NCBI GenBank assembly: GCA_947494095.1
Contig: CANLTI010000010.1
Coordinates: forward strand, 22,466-86,465
Direction of reading: 5' to 3'
Length of the DNA stretch: 64,000 nt
DNA from: an uncultured Pseudomonadales bacterium
GTDB lineage: Bacteria; Pseudomonadota; Gammaproteobacteria; Pseudomonadales; Cellvibrionaceae
Shown: piece by piece, positions 27,895 to 35,984 of the stretch
How the letters are laid out: each line of letters starts with the position of its first letter
Position numbering within the stretch: the stretch's first letter is position 1
Made by a program: the position numbers and the translations under genes
The notes under the pieces: generated by a model
Seen by the model: the letters and a program-made list of their open reading frames with translations, nothing else
The model's database searches: none
Told to the model about the DNA's origin: nothing

Positions 27895-28122
27895 ATGACA
27901 ACATTTAACCACACCGCTACTCAGCAAATAGAGCAAGCCATTCATTTATCTAAAACCTGCTTACTGTGTAAGGACGTGCCCAGTGCACTTAAAGAAGAAG
28001 CCATAACGGCTATACGTAATGCTCAACTTGTTTTGGCTAAGGCCAAAAATACAGCGCCCAGTCCGCGCGGCCAACGCACTGTACGCAACAATCCAGTGGC
28101 GGAGATTAATAATGCAAATTAG
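27895..28122 (+). CDS. Small hypothetical phage protein
   Basis: A 75-residue, mainly helical protein with a good ribosome site (AAAGGATTAAAC before ATG). It has two Cys in LSKTCLLCKDVP and a basic tail. It overlaps the next gene by 11 bases, which indicates coupling. No family recognised. Confidence 0.6.
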   Translation: MTTFNHTATQQIEQAIHLSKTCLLCKDVPSALKEEAITAIRNAQLVLAKAKNTAPSPRGQRTVRNNPVAEINNAN

Positions 28123-28420
28123 GTATACAACCATTGAAGGCAACATGTGTTTTCAAATAGACCCACAAAAGCATGCCAGTAAAAACATATTTTTACCCAT
28201 GATTCACGTCACCGAGCGCAACAGCCAATTCAAAGTGCAAACGCTGTTTTGTGGTGATTTAAACCCCTATCAAGCCTGCGATTTTGGCATGGCATTAATT
28301 GCAGCGGGCTCATTGAATGCACTAGGCCAAATGGATCGCTTAAACAACTTAATTACCCATATGCAACAACAGCCTGTGGTTGATGTTGGCGGTATCAAAA
28401 TGCACGTAGTCAATCACTAA
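28112..28420 (+). CDS. Small hypothetical phage protein
   Basis: A 102-residue protein; the start is the ATG at 28112 (MQIRYTTIEGNMCFQIDPQK), after GGAG and overlapping the previous gene. It has an alternating beta pattern in the first 60 residues. Its opening is like that of the next gene (M-x-I-x-F, then F-x-x-DP), so the two may be distant paralogues. Function unknown. Confidence 0.6.
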   Translation: MQIRYTTIEGNMCFQIDPQKHASKNIFLPMIHVTERNSQFKVQTLFCGDLNPYQACDFGMALIAAGSLNALGQMDRLNNLITHMQQQPVVDVGGIKMHVVNH

Positions 28421-28452
28421 AATTACAGACACTATTTATAAAAGGTAAAAAC

Positions 28453-28803
28453 ATGAAAATTAAATTTGTAAAAACTCAAAATAAAACCAGCCTACAATTC
28501 GATCCTCTAAGCGACAGCAATAATAATGACTTTACACCCTTATTTAGTGTGTGTTGTTACAAGCTAGTTGAAACCAATTATCTTATTGCCCCCTCTATTG
28601 CAACAGCGCAACTACCGCCGGTTATGGATGGCTCAACAGCCAAACGCTACAGTCTTGGTCTTAGTTTTGCGGCCAGCATTGTTGATAGAGTGGCCGACGA
28701 ATACGGATTAGAAAAGGCATATCAACAGTTAAAGCACTCTAGTTTAATTAATGATGTGTCGAGCCAACAAGCATTACCCGCCGAAATTGTATGCTTACAT
28801 TAA
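28453..28803 (+). CDS. Small hypothetical phage protein
   Basis: A 116-residue soluble protein starting MKIKFVKTQNKTSLQFDPLS, preceded by AAAGGTAAAAAC. It belongs to the run of small early-operon genes after the probable origin. No domain recognised; the N-terminus resembles that of the preceding gene. Confidence 0.6.
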   Translation: MKIKFVKTQNKTSLQFDPLSDSNNNDFTPLFSVCCYKLVETNYLIAPSIATAQLPPVMDGSTAKRYSLGLSFAASIVDRVADEYGLEKAYQQLKHSSLINDVSSQQALPAEIVCLH

Positions 28804-28842
28804 TCAATATTTGATCACATTATTATTGACTGGGGGTCAAAA

Positions 28843-29856
28843 ATGAATATAGCAACTCAACGTATATTATTTAGTTTTACTTTATTAGCCGGCTTATTAT
28901 TAAGCGCGCTATGCATTGCATTACCGGTTTTACAGTGGTCAAGCTTAGCTAACAATACCCTAATTAAATATACCGTTAGCTGTGCGGCATTGGGTTTAGG
29001 CATTTGTAAATTAACGTTTTTTCCGTTAGCCGCATGGCATCTTAATCAAAAAACCTATTTACCAGCTATTGTACTGTTTAGTATGGCAAGCATTGCGTTA
29101 ATAATGAGCATACTCGCTACCGCCTCGTTATTAACGCAGCTTAATGAACAAAAAAAACAGCAGGCCAAAACAGAGAGTGCCGATTATCAAATGACAATGC
29201 GCAGCATAAACACACTTGATAACCAAATAAACAATATCAACACCTTAATTACGCACGATATTGCTAACAATTACCGCACTCGCGCCTTACAACAACAAGC
29301 ATCGGTTAAAGCCCTAGTGGCTCAACGCGCACAACAAGTGGCGGCATTAGAGCAGCAAAAGCACAGCAACCATACCCATATTAAAACCGGCTTAGATGGG
29401 CAATGGCAATTCAATGTAGCCAACACGCTATTGACGCTCAGCAGCACCCATATAGCCGCCGCTGCATTGCATGTCACAGGCGTGCTCGCATTACTATCCA
29501 TATCATCGTGGTGGCCAGCAACAACGACAACGCACAGCAACATAGACGTCAGCATGCTTGGGGTCGTCGAGCACCAAGCCGTTAGCGAGCCTGCCGGTGA
29601 GACACTAACGGAACCGGCTAATAAGCCCACTAACGAGGCGCTAATTAACGCCCTTGAGGCTGATCAAAAAACACTCGCACACAAAATCGCACACGGTGAA
29701 TTTGGCCCCGCGCCAGTGCTGCGCAATATTATTAACGATAAAGAGCGCGGTATTCGGGGGGGCTATAAACGCGTAAAACCTGTTTTTAATCACTTGATCG
29801 AAGCGGGCATATTGAATCGCCAAGGCCGTTGCTATCAAGTTGTCCAAGTAACTTAA
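28843..29856 (+). CDS. Membrane protein with coiled coil and C-terminal winged-helix-like domain
   Basis: A 337-residue protein with three N-terminal membrane segments (about residues 8-30, 45-65 and 72-100), a coiled coil rich in Gln (about 100-175), another hydrophobic segment (about 197-222), and a soluble C-terminus where RGIRGGYKRVKPVFNHLIEA-GILNRQGRCYQVV looks like a winged-helix end. The mix of anchor and DNA-binding-like domain recalls plasmid and integrative-element membrane proteins, but no family is recognised. It could tether replicating DNA or serve in exclusion; both are speculative. Confidence 0.6.
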   Translation: MNIATQRILFSFTLLAGLLLSALCIALPVLQWSSLANNTLIKYTVSCAALGLGICKLTFFPLAAWHLNQKTYLPAIVLFSMASIALIMSILATASLLTQLNEQKKQQAKTESADYQMTMRSINTLDNQINNINTLITHDIANNYRTRALQQQASVKALVAQRAQQVAALEQQKHSNHTHIKTGLDGQWQFNVANTLLTLSSTHIAAAALHVTGVLALLSISSWWPATTTTHSNIDVSMLGVVEHQAVSEPAGETLTEPANKPTNEALINALEADQKTLAHKIAHGEFGPAPVLRNIINDKERGIRGGYKRVKPVFNHLIEAGILNRQGRCYQVVQVT

Positions 29857-29916
29857 AAATACGTTATTCATAATAATTTAGCGCATAAAGCGCCATTAAG
29901 GCACGCAAAACCACAC

Positions 29917-30009
29917 AATTAAGCTGTTAAGCATCGTTGACAGCTTAATTATTGCACTAAATAATGCCGCCCCACAGCATTTATACCCAGCGCTTAGAGC
30001 ATAAATGCT
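29917..30009. promoter_or_regulatory. Two inverted repeats upstream of the helix-turn-helix gene
   Basis: AATTAAGCTGT (29917-29927) pairs perfectly with ACAGCTTAATT (29940-29950), and AGCATTTAT (29976-29984) with ATAAATGCT (30001-30009). Neither has a T-run after it, so they look more like operators or RNA structures than terminators. They lie 30-120 bp before the gene at 30039. Confidence 0.5.
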
Positions 30010-30038
30010 AGGTAAAACCCTTCACTGATGTACTGATT

Positions 30039-30914
30039 ATGGGTAGTAAACCACCGCTGCCTAGCAATGACAGTATTCAACTTCTCGATATACGCGAAGC
30101 GCTCGCGCAACAACGATTGCCTCATACCATTAAACGCATCTATCAATTACAGGGCTGGTCTGCTGGGGCCCTAAATCACTTAGTGCCCGCCATTAGTGAA
30201 AACCTATGGCGTCAATACGGGCAGGCGTCATGGACTAAGACACGCATGCTACATGTTATTGCCGCTTTTGCATGGGTTTCACAAACCTCAATGTCTGCGT
30301 TTTATCAAACTCATCACTCAAGTATAAAGCGTACTTTAGATGACCCCACGCTTGAGTGCATCGCATACAGTAGCACGCTACAAGCGGCCAGCTTTGATGC
30401 TTGGGTCCGTATTTTATTAGCCGAAAACCACATTAATAACGCCACCATAGAGCAAGAGCTGAACGCTCTAAGGAGCTTTAATGATGGTGATTTTTTAGCC
30501 CCTGAACCGCTCGATATTATTGCATTTAAAACCGATTACTACCGCTCAATTGCAATTAACCTACAAAAGCTCCGCCACCAAAATAATCTAACGCAAAGGG
30601 ATGTGGCGCATGTACTCGGGATAACAGTTCAGCGCTACAAGGGCTATGAAAACGAAGATAAACCCATAAGCATTCCTGCCACTTTGGTATTAAGGTTACG
30701 GTTAGGCTTTCACAAAACAACCACGATTAACTTTGTAAAAGATATGCATAAATTTAAAGGCTTTTATTTATCTCGCGTGTTACAAGACCGCCGCGAAAGC
30801 CTTGTTATACAAATCATGCAATTAATGCCGCTCAAAAATCGCTACCATGCCGCTAACTACTCATTGCATACCGCTAATTATTCAGCGCTAAAAAGGTTGA
30901 GTTTTAAGGGTTAA
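30039..30914 (+). CDS. XRE-type helix-turn-helix regulator with extra N-terminal domain
   Basis: A 291-residue protein. A helix-turn-helix lies at about 180-215 (LQKLRHQNNLTQRDVAHVLG then TVQRYKGYENED). The N-terminal 160 residues are helical, with IKRIYQLQGWSAGALNHLVP resembling a second, degenerate helix-turn-helix of the phage CI-repressor type. It is the last gene of the early operon and ends within a strong terminator. It may be a second regulator of the lysis-lysogeny decision or of the accessory genes. Confidence 0.65.
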   Translation: MGSKPPLPSNDSIQLLDIREALAQQRLPHTIKRIYQLQGWSAGALNHLVPAISENLWRQYGQASWTKTRMLHVIAAFAWVSQTSMSAFYQTHHSSIKRTLDDPTLECIAYSSTLQAASFDAWVRILLAENHINNATIEQELNALRSFNDGDFLAPEPLDIIAFKTDYYRSIAINLQKLRHQNNLTQRDVAHVLGITVQRYKGYENEDKPISIPATLVLRLRLGFHKTTTINFVKDMHKFKGFYLSRVLQDRRESLVIQIMQLMPLKNRYHAANYSLHTANYSALKRLSFKG

Positions 30915-30927
30915 ACTCAACCTTTTT
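30890..30927 (+). terminator. Rho-independent terminator of the early operon
   Basis: AAAAAGGTTGAGTTT pairs perfectly with AAACTCAACCTTTTT around an 8-base loop. The stem overlaps the last codons of the helix-turn-helix gene. Confidence 0.85.
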
Positions 30928-31037
30928 GAGTATTGCTAATCTCATAGGCTTACATACAATAGTGCCAGAAATTTGAATGTCATAAAAATTTCTAACAAGC
31001 GCTTAACGGCGATATATGTAATAAAGGAGAGATAACA

Positions 31038-31232
31038 ATGGCGCAAAATATTAGTAGCAAAACCGATAATAATAACGATAAAAAACAGGTAATCAAAAGC
31101 TCAGCATTAAAGCTTTCGGTTTTAGATTCTGTGTTAGTTCATAACGGGGAATGGATTAGTGATGATGCACGCGCCGGTGCGCGGCTGATACTCAGTGATG
31201 TTATAGATGAGCTTCAATCGATGAGTCATTAA
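31038..31232 (+). CDS. Small hypothetical protein
   Basis: A 64-residue polar protein (many Asn, Ser, Lys at the start; helical C-terminus DDARAGARLILSDVIDELQS). AAGGAGAGATAACA precedes the ATG, a strong ribosome site, which supports expression. It lies between two terminators, so it is a single-gene unit with its own promoter. Function unknown. Confidence 0.6.
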   Translation: MAQNISSKTDNNNDKKQVIKSSALKLSVLDSVLVHNGEWISDDARAGARLILSDVIDELQSMSH

Positions 31233-31262
31233 CGCTTAATTATTACTTAATTATTGCTTAAT

Positions 31263-31291
31263 AAAAAAGGAGGCCCAAGCTTCCTTTTTTA
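31263..31291 (+). terminator. Rho-independent terminator
   Basis: AAAAAAGGAGGC pairs with GCTTCCTTTTTT around a 4-base loop, with one G-T pair, 30 bp after the small gene at 31038. Confidence 0.8.
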
Positions 31292-31394
31292 TGTGCTTAT
31301 CAATTTAAGCTCAACGCATTAATCCTTATTACCCCTCATTAGCGGAAAAGAAAAGGCTTGACACAACCCTCGTGTTTATTTCACACTGTTCACG

Positions 31395-31477
31395 CACTGG
31401 TAAAATCCAGTGTCGGGATTGAAACCCCGCATTTCTAGTAACGGGCACAACACGCACCGGCGTGTTTTTTTGTGCCC
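31395..31477 (+). ncRNA. C4-like antisense/decoy RNA
   Basis: Three hairpins in a row: CACTGG-taaaat-CCAGTG, CGGG-attgaaac-CCCG and a nested terminator-like GGGCAC..ACACGC-accg-GCGTGT..GTGCCC. TTGACA at 31358 could serve as a -35. TTGAAACC (31419-31426) and CTAGTAAC (31435-31442) are complementary to GGTTTCAA (31550-31557) and GTTACTAG (31538-31545) in the leader just downstream. Organisation and pairing match the C4 antisense RNAs of phages P1/P7 and many prophages. Confidence 0.65.
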
Positions 31478-31537
31478 AAATATCCTATGCTTGCCGTTAT
31501 GGCGGCTTGGGTGAGGCCGCGTTTACGTGGGCCGTTG

Positions 31538-31622
31538 GTTACTAGCGGTGGTTTCAACCTTACTCAAGTCGCCTCCAAGTTTGAAACCCTTGGAGGTGGT
31601 TAAACTACCTAGTAACTGGAGG
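31538..31622 (+). promoter_or_regulatory. Structured mRNA leader targeted by the C4-like RNA
   Basis: GTTACTAG and GGTTTCAA on the left pair with TTGAAACC (31581-31588) and CTAGTAAC (31609-31616) on the right, a nested stem ending two bases before the GGAGG ribosome site (31618-31622). An alternative hairpin CCTCCAAG/CTTGGAGG (31572-31579, 31589-31596) displays TTGAAACC in its loop. The right half is copied in the upstream RNA, so the two compete. Confidence 0.6.
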
Positions 31623-31627
31623 CATTT

Positions 31628-31990
31628 ATGCCATCTAATACCCCTACCCCTAAAACCACCACCACGCCACAAGCCGTACCCGATCTAGTCGTTATTACGC
31701 TCACGCCCATTCAAGAGGCCCTGTATAAAGCGGGCAAGAGCATTATTTTAGAATCGGACGCCACCAGCGAAACCATTGATGTACTCCACCAGCGCCAAGC
31801 CCACGACACTATTAGCGACGTGTGTGATCGCGCCACCGAAGTCTCTGCCAGCCTCAACGCACTGGCCACGCTATTTGGCAACCAGTCAAGCGACCCTCTT
31901 TACGAAAGCCCCGAAGTTGGCGTAGGCCTTGCTGAAATTCTCACCAGCCTAGCCGATAAAATCACCCTACCCCGCGACTACCCCAATTAA
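31628..31990 (+). CDS. Hypothetical protein under the C4-like switch
   Basis: A 120-residue protein preceded by GGAGG and the structured leader above. The first 15 residues are Pro/Thr-rich and disordered; the rest is helical (IQEALYKAGKSIILE, ATEVSASLNALATLFG). No family is recognised. In P1-like phages the gene behind a C4 RNA is an antirepressor-type protein, so a role in induction is possible but unsupported by sequence. Confidence 0.6.
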   Translation: MPSNTPTPKTTTTPQAVPDLVVITLTPIQEALYKAGKSIILESDATSETIDVLHQRQAHDTISDVCDRATEVSASLNALATLFGNQSSDPLYESPEVGVGLAEILTSLADKITLPRDYPN

Positions 31991-32010
31991 TAAAATTTTA
32001 TATCAGGCAC

Positions 32011-32036
32011 AAAAAAAGCCCTAACAAGGGCTTAAT
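32011..32036. terminator. Hairpin terminator between convergent genes
   Basis: AAGCCCT pairs with AGGGCTT around a 4-base loop, with an A-run on the left, which acts as the T-run for the leftward transcript. It follows the gene at 31628 and lies ahead of the end of the leftward late genes. Confidence 0.55.
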
Positions 32037-32143
32037 AATTGGCGTAGTCAATGCAGTACTGAACAACCTAGGCGAGCATCTTAGTAATGATGCCCGCCTG
32101 GGCATGCGGCATAGACTGAATGATGTAACAAAAGATATAGAGC

Positions 32144-32650
32144 CTACTCGCCATCAAACGCCGTAGTATTAAAGGTGAGTTGCGTTTTCAATTCCAAAGT
32201 CTTAGTCATATCCGCTACGTTAACTAACCTAAAGGCCACCTCTGCCACCCCTTCTTTTTTATCCGCACTTAACGTCTCAAAATTTACACTAACATGCGTA
32301 TCATGCTTTGAAGACAACACAAAATTATCACCATTATGCCAGCAGTCAATTGTAATATTAGCGGTGTTTTCACGTCTGCGCGATTGCACTTTGTACAACG
32401 CATCGACCAAGTCTAGCGGTAGTGTTAGGTCACACCACTCCCCCTCGCCTTCCGTGTTATCACCAAACGCCAAAGCCCATGCCATCCGCTCTGGTGCAAA
32501 CTCAAACTCACCCACACTGCCTTTAACAACCTGGTTAAACTCAACAACCATTGCTGTAGGTTTGGGCTCAGTAGGTGGAGGCGGGGCTTTGGTGCTACAG
32601 CCACTTGTGATTAAAGTAGTTATTAATGCAATCGTTACCTTGGTTTTCAT
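32144..32650 (-). CDS. Putative prophage lipoprotein
   Basis: A 168-residue protein with a clear lipoprotein signal (VTIALITTLITSGC, Cys18) followed by a Pro-rich linker. The mature part is beta-rich (about residues 30-168). It is the last gene of the leftward unit after ogr. Lipoproteins in this place are often lysogenic-conversion or superinfection-exclusion proteins; nothing in the sequence decides. Confidence 0.65.
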   Translation of the reverse strand: MKTKVTIALITTLITSGCSTKAPPPPTEPKPTAMVVEFNQVVKGSVGEFEFAPERMAWALAFGDNTEGEGEWCDLTLPLDLVDALYKVQSRRRENTANITIDCWHNGDNFVLSSKHDTHVSVNFETLSADKKEGVAEVAFRLVNVADMTKTLELKTQLTFNTTAFDGE

Positions 32651-32727
32651 GCTCTATCCTTTCGTATCATTGGTGATGCGCTGACACTAATATAGAACAT
32701 ATGACATGGCAAATCAGATGAATAAAC

Positions 32728-33021
32728 TTAGGCTGTGCCTATCCCACTTAACAACCGGCTTCGCTCCTCGGGTTGTAAGTTGCTTAATAAACTGCGTAAT
32801 AAGTCGAGGGTGTCGTTTTTACACGGCGATAGCGTATGCTTAAACGCTAACGATACAACAAACGTATGGCCACAGTGTGGATCTTTACAGCTGCAATAGA
32901 GGTCGCTCACCTCATCTGATAAGACTTTTCTTGAATTAATGATTGCGGTTTGGCCACATTTACAATGTACTCGCACCTTGCTACTCCATGAAGGGTAATT
33001 ATTACCCCTAAATATTACCAT
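32728..33021 (-). CDS. ogr: Ogr/Delta-type late-gene activator
   Basis: A 97-residue zinc-finger protein. Cysteines in VHCKCGQTA and DLYCSCKDPHCGHTFVVSL match the Ogr/Delta pattern; these proteins turn on P2/P4 late promoters with host RNA polymerase. The spacing of the first Cys pair (CxC) is shorter than usual (CxxC). Its start region contains a perfect 15-bp palindrome (32993-33007) with the motif also found at two other regulatory points. It lies 9 bp after the portal stop, same strand. Confidence 0.8.
   Translation of the reverse strand: MVIFRGNNYPSWSSKVRVHCKCGQTAIINSRKVLSDEVSDLYCSCKDPHCGHTFVVSLAFKHTLSPCKNDTLDLLRSLLSNLQPEERSRLLSGIGTA
32993..33007. promoter_or_regulatory. Palindromic operator candidate in the ogr start
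   Basis: GGGTAAT-T-ATTACCC is a perfect palindrome covering codons 5-9 of ogr. Its right part extends to TTATTACCCCT (32999-33009), an 11-mer also at 23458-23468 and 31326-31336. Confidence 0.55.
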
Positions 33022-33030
33022 GTTAATTCC

Positions 33031-34041
33031 CTACTCGCTTATTTTTGGTTCTGTAAATGTGAGCCATTTAGAACGTGGTAAGTACTCGTTTAACTGTTTA
33101 AACACATCTTGCAGCGGTGCCACTTCGTTTTCAAAATGCACTTGGCTAATTTTTTGAATGTCCCCAAAGCCGCCGGTGTTCTCGGGCATTATGCCGGCAA
33201 GGGCGGCGGGCATGCGCCACATGCTTAAAATATCGTTGCGGCTTATATCTTTAATACGCTGGAATTCATCTTTTGTGGCTATGTCACCCACGGGAATAAT
33301 CTTTACGCTGTCGGGTCGGCCGCCTGGAATGTTTAAAAACATGCTTCTAAAGTTGCCCACGCCTTTACTGCTTTTTACCTTTTCCTTTAGCAGCGCTTCA
33401 TCTTCTGGCGAAAGTTTGGCATCGGCGGTGTAAAAGATATAACCCATATGCGCGCCGTTGCGGTAATAGCGGCGTCTAAATAGCGTGGCATCCTCGTTGA
33501 GTAAAACAGACTGAATACCACCCATGTATTGCGGTGTGCCGTAAATTTCTTGGTTGGGGTCATACTCTTTCAAATGCACCACTTCGCCTGGCTTAAAAAT
33601 GATCGGGTCTTTGCCTGCCCGTAGCCGGCAGTATTGGTTATCGGCTTTCATGCGGCGCATGTTGATGCCGGGCAAATGCGTAAAGCCTAGGGTGTGGCCA
33701 TAGCGATTTTGTACACGCTGCAAATAACATTGCCCCAACACCATAAAATCGTAACAGGCATTGCCGGCGTGCTCGGCGCTTAGCGCTTTGCTGGGCACAA
33801 AAAACTTGCGGAATAAGTTACGCTTAAAAAATGGAATGGTGCCATGGTGGGCATTGGCACGGGTGAGCTTGATTAAACCCGCTTGCGATACCGGTGTTTC
33901 GTAATAGCTGTGCTCGTCGTGGGCAAATATGCCTAAATAGTCCGCAATATTATTGCCTAAAACACTCTCGGGCTCGCCAAAGCTAAAGGTTTGAATGTCG
34001 CTTTGTTGTGGGGTGTTGGTGGCATTATCTAAGTCGCTCAT
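33031..34041 (-). CDS. Portal protein (P2 gpQ family)
   Basis: Forms the ring at the unique capsid vertex through which DNA enters and leaves. The 336 residues match PBSX/P2 portals: QTFSFGEPESVLG start, YETPVSQAGLIKLTRANAHH, FKPGEVVHLKEYDPNQEIYG, and ISRNDILSMWRMPAALAGIMPENTGGFG. It is transcribed leftward behind the terminase ATPase with a 3-bp gap, as in P2 (P, then Q). Confidence 0.95.
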   Translation of the reverse strand: MSDLDNATNTPQQSDIQTFSFGEPESVLGNNIADYLGIFAHDEHSYYETPVSQAGLIKLTRANAHHGTIPFFKRNLFRKFFVPSKALSAEHAGNACYDFMVLGQCYLQRVQNRYGHTLGFTHLPGINMRRMKADNQYCRLRAGKDPIIFKPGEVVHLKEYDPNQEIYGTPQYMGGIQSVLLNEDATLFRRRYYRNGAHMGYIFYTADAKLSPEDEALLKEKVKSSKGVGNFRSMFLNIPGGRPDSVKIIPVGDIATKDEFQRIKDISRNDILSMWRMPAALAGIMPENTGGFGDIQKISQVHFENEVAPLQDVFKQLNEYLPRSKWLTFTEPKISE

Positions 34042-34044
34042 TAT

Positions 34045-35790
34045 TTATCCTATTGCCAGCGTGGCAGTGCGCCCACCGCCGTTAAGTGGTTCGTGGCTAA
34101 TGCCGTTAAGTAGTGCCCAGGCGCTATCGGCATGGCCGTTGGCGGCGTCGCGGCTGCTATCGAAAGTGGTCATACCGCCCCGTGTTGTGGTTTGGCGTAT
34201 TTGTATTAAGCCTTGCGCTATATCGTTATTCTCGCTGTCCCATTCAATGCGCTGGTTTTCGACAACGTCCATGCCCTTGAGCACCAAGCGCGTTTTACTT
34301 TCTATGCCGTAGTGTATGCCGGTGGCGTGGGGGTAAAACTCTTGCACTTTCTCTAATACGCCTAGGCCCATGCCGGTGCTGTCTATGCCTATAAATTGCA
34401 CGTTAAAACGCTGGGTAAGCTCTTTAATGCGGTTAGCTTGGTGATGGAAACTGCCGCTTAAATACAGGCGTTTTAATACGCGGAATTTACCCCCTGGCTT
34501 CATTGGTGGTGCCACAATAACAACGGCGCTTTTATCGCCTTTGCGTGCGGGGTCGTAACCTATCCATACCGGCATATTATTAAAGGGGCGGTCTGCATTA
34601 GGGTCATAATCGGGCCAGCGCTCTAGCGAGCACACATTGCTACTAAGCAGGTCATCTAATTTAAATACACTCATGCCCGCTTCTAAAAAGTGGCACATAA
34701 ATAAATTACTAAATTCTAGCGTTGTGTATTCGTCTTTTAATTGCTGTATGTCAAATAGGTCACAGCCTTGGTTTTGCGCATCTTCTATCGTGACTTTGTT
34801 ACGCCAAATACCGTCGGCACCCACAATGCCGGCTAATAATTGTTCGTCGGTAAACTCAAAGTTGGCTTTTTTTCGTTTGTTCTCGTTGTACTTTTCGCCG
34901 CTCCAAATAGGGTAAGCGCCGTGGCTTTTAACGCTGGGGGTAGATATATAGGTTTTACGCCACTTTTTTTGGCTGGCCATAGCACTAGCTAATTTGTTGA
35001 CGCGTACAAAATCGGGTATCCAAAAAACCTCATCAATATATAAGTGCCCATGGTAGCCCTGTGATGTGCGCGCATTAGTTGATACAAAGCGTAGCTCGGC
35101 GCCGTTACTCAGCGTAAATACATCGCCGCCTTTTAGCTCAACATCAAAGTATTCCATTGCAAACTTTATAATGTAGGCTTTAAAAGCATAGGCTTGGGCT
35201 TTACTGGCGCTTAAAAATATTTGGTTGTCGCCGGTTAATACGGCATCTTCAAAGGCTTCAAAGGCGTAATAATAGGTTGCGCCTATTTGCCTGCTTTTCA
35301 AATTAAAACGGGTACGCTGATGCTTGTTTTTATGCCAGTTTTTTTGGTACTCAAAAAACAACTCTTCGCGTATTTGGCTTAAACGCTCTTCGGTTATTTC
35401 GCTAATATCGTTTTTACGCTTACCACCACGTTTTTTAGCGCTGCCCTCGTTATCACCTTGCTTACCCCCACCATTATTTTGTTTAAGGGCTTTGGCTTTA
35501 CGTGCATCAATTAACGATAATTTATCGAGTAGGTTACTAAGTTGGTTAATTTCTTTGTAGTCGGCATCGGTTTTGGTTTCTTTTTCGATTAATTTAATCA
35601 GCTTGCGGGTGGTGGCTTCCTCGACTGTTTCGTGGTTAAGCATATCGTCCCACAAGCCTTTTTCGGCCCATTGGTAAACCACACGCCCATTATTTAAGCC
35701 CAGCTCTTCGACGATGGCACGTACCGAGCAACGGCGAACGTACATCATTTTGGCCGCCATTTTTATTTCATCTGAATATGTACGCGACAT
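34045..35790 (-). CDS. Terminase large subunit (P2 gpP family)
   Basis: ATP-driven DNA packaging motor and nuclease, 581 residues. N-terminal helix-turn-helix (about 10-45, VRRCSVRAIVEELGLNNGRV), a Walker A-like LKSRQIGATYY near residue 163, Walker B LYIDEVFWIP near 245, and a nuclease domain starting IGYDPARKGDKSAVVIVA near 400. Divergent from the scaffold gene, with late promoters expected between. Confidence 0.95.
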   Translation of the reverse strand: MSRTYSDEIKMAAKMMYVRRCSVRAIVEELGLNNGRVVYQWAEKGLWDDMLNHETVEEATTRKLIKLIEKETKTDADYKEINQLSNLLDKLSLIDARKAKALKQNNGGGKQGDNEGSAKKRGGKRKNDISEITEERLSQIREELFFEYQKNWHKNKHQRTRFNLKSRQIGATYYYAFEAFEDAVLTGDNQIFLSASKAQAYAFKAYIIKFAMEYFDVELKGGDVFTLSNGAELRFVSTNARTSQGYHGHLYIDEVFWIPDFVRVNKLASAMASQKKWRKTYISTPSVKSHGAYPIWSGEKYNENKRKKANFEFTDEQLLAGIVGADGIWRNKVTIEDAQNQGCDLFDIQQLKDEYTTLEFSNLFMCHFLEAGMSVFKLDDLLSSNVCSLERWPDYDPNADRPFNNMPVWIGYDPARKGDKSAVVIVAPPMKPGGKFRVLKRLYLSGSFHHQANRIKELTQRFNVQFIGIDSTGMGLGVLEKVQEFYPHATGIHYGIESKTRLVLKGMDVVENQRIEWDSENNDIAQGLIQIRQTTTRGGMTTFDSSRDAANGHADSAWALLNGISHEPLNGGGRTATLAIG

Positions 35791-35984
35791 TAATACACCG
35801 TTATTAACTGTAGGTGTGGCTATGCTAGGGCATTTTGTACGTTGAATATTGCGGCTATGTTTCTCATTATTTCTAAATAAACAAACCAGAAAAAACGAGT
35901 CTTGCTATGTGTTTGTTATCGGGTTTTTGCGGTGTACTGTGGCGTTATTGAAATATACAACGCTAATCAATAAAGGGGCTATCA
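35791..35984. promoter_or_regulatory. Divergent late promoter region
   Basis: The 194 bp between the leftward terminase-portal unit and the rightward scaffold-capsid unit. In P2-type phages both late promoters and Ogr sites lie here. It is AT-rich, but I could not find a clean TGT-N12-ACA Ogr box by eye. Confidence 0.5.

Noticed and set aside
35791..35984. A P2-style TGT-N12-ACA Ogr site
   Set aside because: I looked for it between the divergent late units and found no exact match; spacing of the nearest candidates is wrong.
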